Source: Turbatrix aceti | Lineage: Eukaryota > Nematoda > Chromadorea > Rhabditida > Panagrolaimidae | Assembly (NCBI GenBank): GCA_963969345.1 | Contig: OZ017770.1 | Coordinates: forward strand, 3,729,246 to 3,793,245 | Length of the DNA: 64,000 bases | Direction: 5' to 3' | Shown: piece after piece, positions 58,598-64,000 of the stretch | How positions within the stretch are numbered: the stretch's first letter is position 1 | Layout of the letters: every line of letters starts with the position of its first letter | Made by a program: the position numbers and the translations under genes | The notes under the pieces: model-generated | Told to the model about the DNA's origin: nothing | Databases searched by the model: none | Seen by the model: only the letters and a program-made list of their open reading frames with translations

Positions 58598-61421
58598 CCC
58601 GGAGAAAAGGGGACTGAAATTTAATTTGGCAACAGTTAATTAAAAAACCCAAAAAAATAGTATAAAAAACGTTGCCATAAAAAGGAAAACAGAAAAACGC
58701 ATGTAACAAAAATAAGAAACCAAGTCGTGTTCGCCCTGCAGCAAAAAATATCGGAATGCACAACATGAGCTCACAGACAAGCATTACGGGTCAATTAGCA
58801 CACAATATGCCCTTTTTTATAGCGAAAAAAGTGCAGTTATTGTCGATGAAAAAAACATGACCTATAAAAAATGTAACGATGTACAAAAATTAAACGAGCG
58901 GTAAAACGAAGTAAAAATAAGGCAGTAAGCAACATTCTTGTTAGCGAGCACGAGAGCACTACTGCAAAAGAAGTGAAAAAAAGACCACGCATCTTTTAGC
59001 ATACATCGAAAATGAGAACACACCGTGGCGCAGATGATGTTGATGATCATGCTTCAACGAATAATATACTATAACACATTGCGTCGCTTTAATTATGAAT
59101 AATCTAAAGATATCAAAAGATATATCATTTAAAAAAACTAGGAACATGGAATTTCTGAAACTTACTTAGAAAAATGTTCATGTGCGTAGACCTTCGCTTA
59201 CTTTACCCCCAGCATAGAGTACAACAAATACGTGGTTATTTAAGTAGCTTGACAGAAAGCATTGCAGATGACAGTAGGGAACAAACGAGATTGCTTATAA
59301 CTTACACTCTTAAGCAAAAATATGAATTAGCAAGCATTTGCATGCAGCAATACGTAATTATCCATAAAAAATAGACATGCAATTAAAAGACCTGTATGCC
59401 CTTCAGTTCAATTATAAGAAACGGTGTTTTTAGTTTTAGATATAATTAACGTTGTTGAGCAAAAAGATTATTGACTGACAAACTTCAGGCGTGTTTTAAA
59501 ATGCATATTATTTGCGTCATTTAAAATATATTTTTCGATTAATGATCAATTGTTGAACCCGCGGGCAACATAAACAAGGTTAGAAGCGTCATTAGGACTT
59601 AAATAAGAGTTCAAGCACTTAACAAAGGGGCATAAAGCTATCCAATGATATATACAACAGGTTATAATCCACTTAGCACTCGCGTTATTGTTAAGCTGGA
59701 ATAAAAAAAAACTAAAAGACGAAGATAGCATGATTGCGAGCTTCGACGAAGCAAGCAAGCGTGAAAGACATCGGAAATAACTTTCAACACACAAATGTGC
59801 CACGATGAAAGCATATTTTTTTGCAAAAAGTTTCAGTCCTATGACATAAAAGGCTGAGATATTCGTAGTTCGATTCGCTTCAGGATGTTCAACTACTTGC
59901 TTGTGTTATTGCTTAAAGAACTGCTTACTCAGGGATATGCACTGAAGCGCGTGCGCACGCAGTTCTTTTAGCGAATTGTGCTTCACCTCTGCTATTGCGG
60001 GTCGGTTTACAGCTGACCGACCACGCGATCAATCAGGGTGGCCAGATCACCCCCGGGGATGAAAAACAAAATTTTTTTGGTGGACGTTTCTCGGTGTCTT
60101 AAAAACTAACAATTTAAAAAAATGTACATTCAAAACCTGGAAAACAAATGGCAGCCAAAATTCTTTTTAAATGCATAGGTTTTACTTTTTCCAAAGCATA
60201 AACCAAGTTTCCGTAAACAAACTAATCGAAAAAAAGCCTGCGCATTTTTAACTTCTCTTCGAATTCTACAAAAGGACTTGACAAGTGGACTCTCCGGGGG
60301 ATCCACTCTTCGCTACCCTTCGATCTAGGAACTAATTTCATTTACTTTTTAGTCCTGCTAGTTAGTTACCCTAGTTTTTTAGTACATTTTTGTTTTGCAT
60401 CGTTTGTGATGTTATTACTGGTGTTCAAAGTTCGCTACCGGGATTAGATTATATTATAATTCTTTTAGATTATGCTGCTTCATCAGCGAGTTTAGAGAAC
60501 AAAATTTGTATAAGTGTTTACAACTCTCGAAAATAACTGCGCGAAAAATGGACAAAAAGCTTTGGACTACTCTGTTAAACTTTGAGTGCATGAACTAAAA
60601 AATCGTCATGCAACTGTCTGTTACAAATTGCGACTTCCTGTCGTAAGCAGAGGAATTTGAAGTCGGAAGTGGAACGTGTCGCTGAAAGTCCATTTTCCGG
60701 CAAAAGTATTGCTACCTTTTTTGGTCGCGAAAATGTATTTAATCCAATCAAGAAACTAATTTACAAGTTAACGTGCAATTCTCGATAATTTGATTCCAGG
60801 TGTTCATATTTGGGCCGTTCTAAAGTGTATAAGTAATAAGAAAAATTTTATTAAGAAAATTACTTTTGCCATTTTTAGATTTTTTTATCCCCAAATCCAA
60901 ATGGCGCATTTCAAATTCACTCTTGTTCACCTGTACCTAAATTTTTTGGCCACCAAACTGCATTTTTTATTCAGACTTTTTTCAAGTGCAAATCGGAAAA
61001 AAATATGTAAAAAATACGGACTATGTTCTTTTCTAATTGGCACAAAAACATTCAAAACATATTTTAAAAAACACCGACAAAAATGACGTTTATCGCATTG
61101 CCAAGGTGGCCCGATTCCAACATCTCAGAGTAACTATTGCTAATACGGACACTGAAAACACATGCCAAGTTTCAAGGCACGCATGGGCATATGCCATTAC
61201 TTACGGCTACTGTTCACACGTTAATCGTAATACATAACAAATATCTGTTTACGAAAAATCAAAAACCGTTGAGCTGCAAAACAGTCACGCGATGTGCGAG
61301 TTGACTTGTAAGCACGTCTAGATGATAGGTACGACAATTTTACTTAGCAAAAGTGCAGACCTTCTCAAAACAACGGCTTCATATACTTTATTCACCTACA
61401 ATTAGCATCATAATAATAACC
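58598..61421. other. Intergenic region, 2.8 kb, with stem-loop cluster
   Basis: No supported protein gene. The STAT promoter should lie at its left end. A GC-richer patch with several stem-loops spans 59911-60080, and a further hairpin AGTGGA/TCCACT lies at 60284-60307. The remainder is AT-rich. Confidence 0.5.
59911..60080. ncRNA. Candidate structured RNA locus (stem-loop cluster)
   Basis: Four structures follow one another: a 14-bp stem with one mismatch (59911-59924 with 59959-59972) that encloses the palindrome GCGTGCGCACGC; GGTCGGT/ACCGACC (60000-60006 with 60016-60022); GGGTG/CACCC (60036-60040 with 60048-60052); and CCCCGGGG (60051-60058). Ten bases later comes AAAATTTTTTTGG, which resembles an Sm-binding site on the plus strand. 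The arrangement recalls small nuclear or spliced-leader RNAs, but no known RNA could be matched. On the minus strand the same patch could encode a short peptide end (GDLATLIDRVVGQL), so a decayed coding exon is an alternative. Confidence 0.3.
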
Positions 61422-62066
61422 TCACGCAACAGCAACCTTGCTATCAAGTATGCCGGTAAGACCAAATTCAATTTGGTCCCCAGGCAAGACACGGCAAACA
61501 CCTGCCGGCGTGCCGGTAAGCACAAGGTCGCCGGGCTCCAGGGTAGCGAACTGGGTGACGTACTCGAGAAGAGAGGGGATGTCGAAAATCATGATGTTCG
61601 TCTTGGAGCGCTGCTTTTCGACGCCGTTGATTTTGCAGTAGAGTTCGACGTTGTGGGGATCCGGAATGCGGTTCTTCTCGATGAAACCGGCAACCGGGCA
61701 CGAAGAGTCAAAGGACTTGGCGAGGAACCACGGAAGACCACCAGTCTTGGCTTCGTCCTGGAAGTCGCGAGCTGTCATGTCAAGTGCCACCGTGTAGCCA
61801 GCGACATAGTCGTTCCACTGGGCTTTTTTGATGGCTTTTGCACGCTTGCCAATGACAACACCGAGTTCGACTTCCTGATGAAGATTCTGACAGCCAGGAG
61901 GCACGACAATAGGCTGACCGTCCGCCACGTAGCTGTTCGTTGTCTTGACAAAGAGAACCGGCTTTCCAGGAGTCGCGTTGCCGAGCTCCTTGATGTGCTC
62001 GCTGTAGTTGCGGCCAATGCAGACAATCTTTTTACCCAGTTCACGGAAATTGGCAAATTTAGCCAT
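61422..62066 (-). CDS. fahd-1: FAHD1-type acylpyruvase / oxaloacetate decarboxylase
   Basis: This is a single-exon gene of 214 residues, the normal FAHD1 length, and unlike its neighbours it has no intron. I chose the ATG at 62066 (MAKFANFRELGKK) because it lines up with the family start; an in-frame ATG at 62090 would add eight residues. FAHD1 is a mitochondrial enzyme that hydrolyses acylpyruvates and decarboxylates oxaloacetate. Family landmarks are IVCIGRNYSEHIKELGN, PVLFVKTTNSY, NLHQEVELGVVIG with the metal-binding Glu-x-Glu, VALDMTARDFQDEAK (metal Asp), PWFLAKSFDSSCPV and LTGTPAGVCRVLPGD. The sequence is very close to the nematode form as I recall it. No import signal is obvious at the short N terminus. 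Confidence 0.95.
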   Translation of the reverse strand: MAKFANFRELGKKIVCIGRNYSEHIKELGNATPGKPVLFVKTTNSYVADGQPIVVPPGCQNLHQEVELGVVIGKRAKAIKKAQWNDYVAGYTVALDMTARDFQDEAKTGGLPWFLAKSFDSSCPVAGFIEKNRIPDPHNVELYCKINGVEKQRSKTNIMIFDIPSLLEYVTQFATLEPGDLVLTGTPAGVCRVLPGDQIEFGLTGILDSKVAVA

Positions 62067-62718
62067 GTCGCTGGAATGTTCACCGACCATAATCGAAATC
62101 AATAGCGCAATGGAATGATACACTAATAAGAGTATCAAGTATAAAAGTACAATTACTTGGCGTAGCGTTACCAGTATCACTGTCATGTGCATCAAACATC
62201 ATTCCTTTTCAGTCGCAAAATTGCATGCTTGAAACTTTATTCAACAAATTACAGTCCATTGAGAATAAATAAAAATAATAAGGAGCTTCCCCATCGACAA
62301 GAAAAAAAGAAGTGCTTCATAATGGTTGACGGTACGCGGCTGCCGATGTCGCTCATTTTTTCCCACAACAACCCGACAGTATATCAGTTATAAAAAACTC
62401 AAACTTCAATTTAAAACTGTCAATTGATTAATTTAAAAAAAATAAATAAAAAAGTTCATTGCAGATTCCGAAAAAAAATAAAATTTGACAACGGTGTCAA
62501 TATGTATGTGGTAAAAACAAAACACTAGTTAAAAAACTCTCTCGATTTAAAAAAACTGCAATAAATTGTATTGCCAAAAAATAAAAACGCTCAAAAATAT
62601 AAAACGTGTGATTAACAGTTGGTATTCTTTTTTTATTAGATCAAAAAAGGTAAACTATTTACGCAGATTAAAATAAATATTTCAAAAAAGAGATATGTAA
62701 GAATAAATCTTACTGATA
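62067..62718. other. Intergenic region between FAHD1 and TRAM genes
   Basis: AT-rich, same-strand neighbours. It holds the TRAM 3' flank and the FAHD1 promoter. No repeats or genes are noted beyond poly-A runs. Confidence 0.55.
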
Positions 62719-63909
62719 TTATTCTTTCTTGTTTTTCTTGCTGTTCTCAAAAGGCTTGGTGGGCTTTTTGGTAGTCTTGCGCTTAGTATCACTTTGAGCC
62801 TGAGCGCGTTCACGAAAGCGGGCAAAGTGGAATCCAAAAAAGTGCCATAAAGCGTAAAACTGTAAGCCGAAAAGCACGATCAAAGTATTGATACGGACAA
62901 CGGAAGTGTTAAAATTGGGCTTCTGCGGCTCGATAAAGGGCACCTCACTGTTGCGGAAGCCGTACCAGAAAGTCAGAACGGAAATGATGATGCTGGCAAG
63001 ACGGACGAGAAGGAAAGTGATATTCCACCCGGTAAAACTGAAACAAAAAACGTTTTCTAGAATATAAAAACAAAAAAAAAGAACTCACAGAAGTGAATCT
63101 GCTGGAATTTTGTTGGAGAAGTAGAAAGAACGAGTGGCATGGAAGAATCCGAGAATCAAGCTTTCCAGAAAGACGAGCAGGATTCCGATACGAACAAAGC
63201 TAAATTCCAGAATTCGTTGAATTCGTTAAAAAATGCAAAAAAAAACCTACGCGGCATAGTATGCACCCAGAATGAGCAAAAGGAAGGCAGCGGAGTAGAA
63301 AGAACGCTGCGGGATATCTTCTTTTCGAATTTTTTGGAAATACAGTTCAGGAAATTGGTGTAACCAGAACGAGATCTGAATTAGATAGAACATCTTGGTA
63401 CTGACGTTCATATAACGATGAGCCTCGGGATAGTTGTTCCAGAGAAGTGTGATATCCTTGTGAACGCCGAGTTCGTGGAGCAGCAAACCAGCGTGAATGA
63501 CTGTATAGACGCCGTAGATCGCCAGATGTCCGCTTTCGTTAAACTTGGATTGACGTGCCTTGCTCAGATGCAGGCGTCGCTGGACCTTGTCGAGGAAGAA
63601 TTCCTGGATGATGCAGTGAATGGTTATCCAAGCGATCGTGTAGAAAAGAATAGCCGGCCAATCCAAGATTCCAGATAAATAGTATGTTTTCGCATCGACA
63701 ACGTCGGGATTTGTAGCGTTATACTGCGGAAGGACAAATAGAGTTGATATAGGTGTAGTGGATTGAAAAAAGAAGCCGATTGCAACAACCATCAAGATAC
63801 AAGACATGATGTCGCCATGATTTTGGATAACGAACTCGTGAGACAAGATCGGAGGCGACGGCTTTTTGTTTCGGCTATTGACGACGCGGCGAAAATCCCC
63901 AGTCACCAT
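62719..63909 (-). CDS. tram-1: TRAM, translocating chain-associated membrane protein
   Basis: Exons 63251-63909, 63089-63199 and 62719-63037; 362 residues, typical of TRAM1. The start at 63909 is the ATG directly after an acceptor-like CTTCAG. TRAM is a multi-span ER membrane protein beside the Sec61 channel that helps signal sequences insert. Family landmarks in order are PPILSHEFVIQNHGDIMSC, a glycosylation site in the first lumenal loop (QYNAT), IIQEFFLDKVQRRLHLSKARQSKFNESG at the start of the TLC domain, FWLHQFPELYFQKIRKEDIP, FFHATRSFYFSN and FQL-type final helix (GLQFYALWHFFGF). The C-terminal cytosolic tail is Lys-rich (TKRKTTKKPTKPFENSKKNKKE split across its end), as usual for the family. 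Confidence 0.95.
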
Positions 63910-64000
63910 CCTGAAGCTCAACAATTTCTATTAAGTGACAAAAATATGATTAAATACAAGGATGCGTATTGTATTTAATAAAAATACATGCGCGTAAGCA

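Noticed and set aside
1..64000. tRNA genes, CRISPR arrays, spliced-leader donor motifs
   Set aside because: I looked for T-loop GTTCRAATC patterns, regularly spaced repeats and a known SL sequence, and saw none that held up.

Overview
The window reads as part of a compact nematode genome. It is AT-rich, with mostly 44-60 nt introns that have GT(or GC)...TTTTCAG/TTTAG borders. It encodes an FLP-7-type FMRFamide-like neuropeptide precursor, a TWIST/HLH-8 factor whose helix-loop-helix is almost word for word the nematode form, and an FGF receptor with the large insert between Ig1 and Ig2 known from EGL-15. I cannot place it to a species or clade. I rebuilt gene models by hand from splice phase and protein family alignment from memory; none was checked by a search.

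Layout. 1-1040: 5' end of a non-LTR retrotransposon on the minus strand, running off the window edge. 1041-7657: gene-poor AT-rich DNA. 7658-11583 (+): cell-surface receptor with five Ig and two FN3 domains. 12126-12533 (-): flp-7. 15954-20590 (+): FGF receptor. 21265-22183 (-): Twist bHLH. 23017-23945 (+): M-Ras/R-Ras GTPase. 23946-25765: non-coding, with a diverged direct duplication. 25766-27262 (+): 3-hydroxyisobutyryl-CoA hydrolase. 27467-28804 (-): FTSJ1/TRM7 tRNA methyltransferase, with a long perfect-arm hairpin in one intron. 28936-30044 (-): syntaxin-16. 32740-35417 (+): chondroitin polymerizing factor (MIG-22 type). 36305-38015 (+): gamma-synergin-like EH protein. 38151-42653 (-): BBS7, whose one large intron holds two small secreted-peptide genes on opposite strands. 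43443-46290 (+): ZAK-type MAP3K. 47266-54270 (+): PAN2 deadenylase, whose one large intron holds an antisense GPCR gene. 54387-55351 (-): low-complexity secreted protein. 55954-58597 (-): STAT factor. 58598-61421: non-coding, with a stem-loop-rich patch. 61422-62066 (-): FAHD1. 62719-63909 (-): TRAM.

The genes do not form one pathway, but several themes recur. Signalling: FGFR, Ras-family GTPase, ZAK, STAT, Twist (in C. elegans, EGL-15 and HLH-8 act in the same sex-myoblast lineage, and here the two genes sit side by side). Neuropeptide biology: flp-7, a 6-cysteine peptide, a second small secreted protein, an orphan peptide-type GPCR. Membrane traffic and secretion: syntaxin-16, gamma-synergin, TRAM, BBS7. 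RNA metabolism: PAN2, FTSJ1.

The most unusual signals are a 29-nt intron in the FGF receptor, two host genes that shelter foreign small genes in single oversized introns, two GC-AG introns, a 35-bp-arm hairpin in the FTSJ1 intron, a hairpin just upstream of the synergin start codon, a U4-snRNA-like relic, and a cluster of stem-loops near 60 kb. I found no CRISPR array, operon-type prokaryotic feature or tRNA gene.
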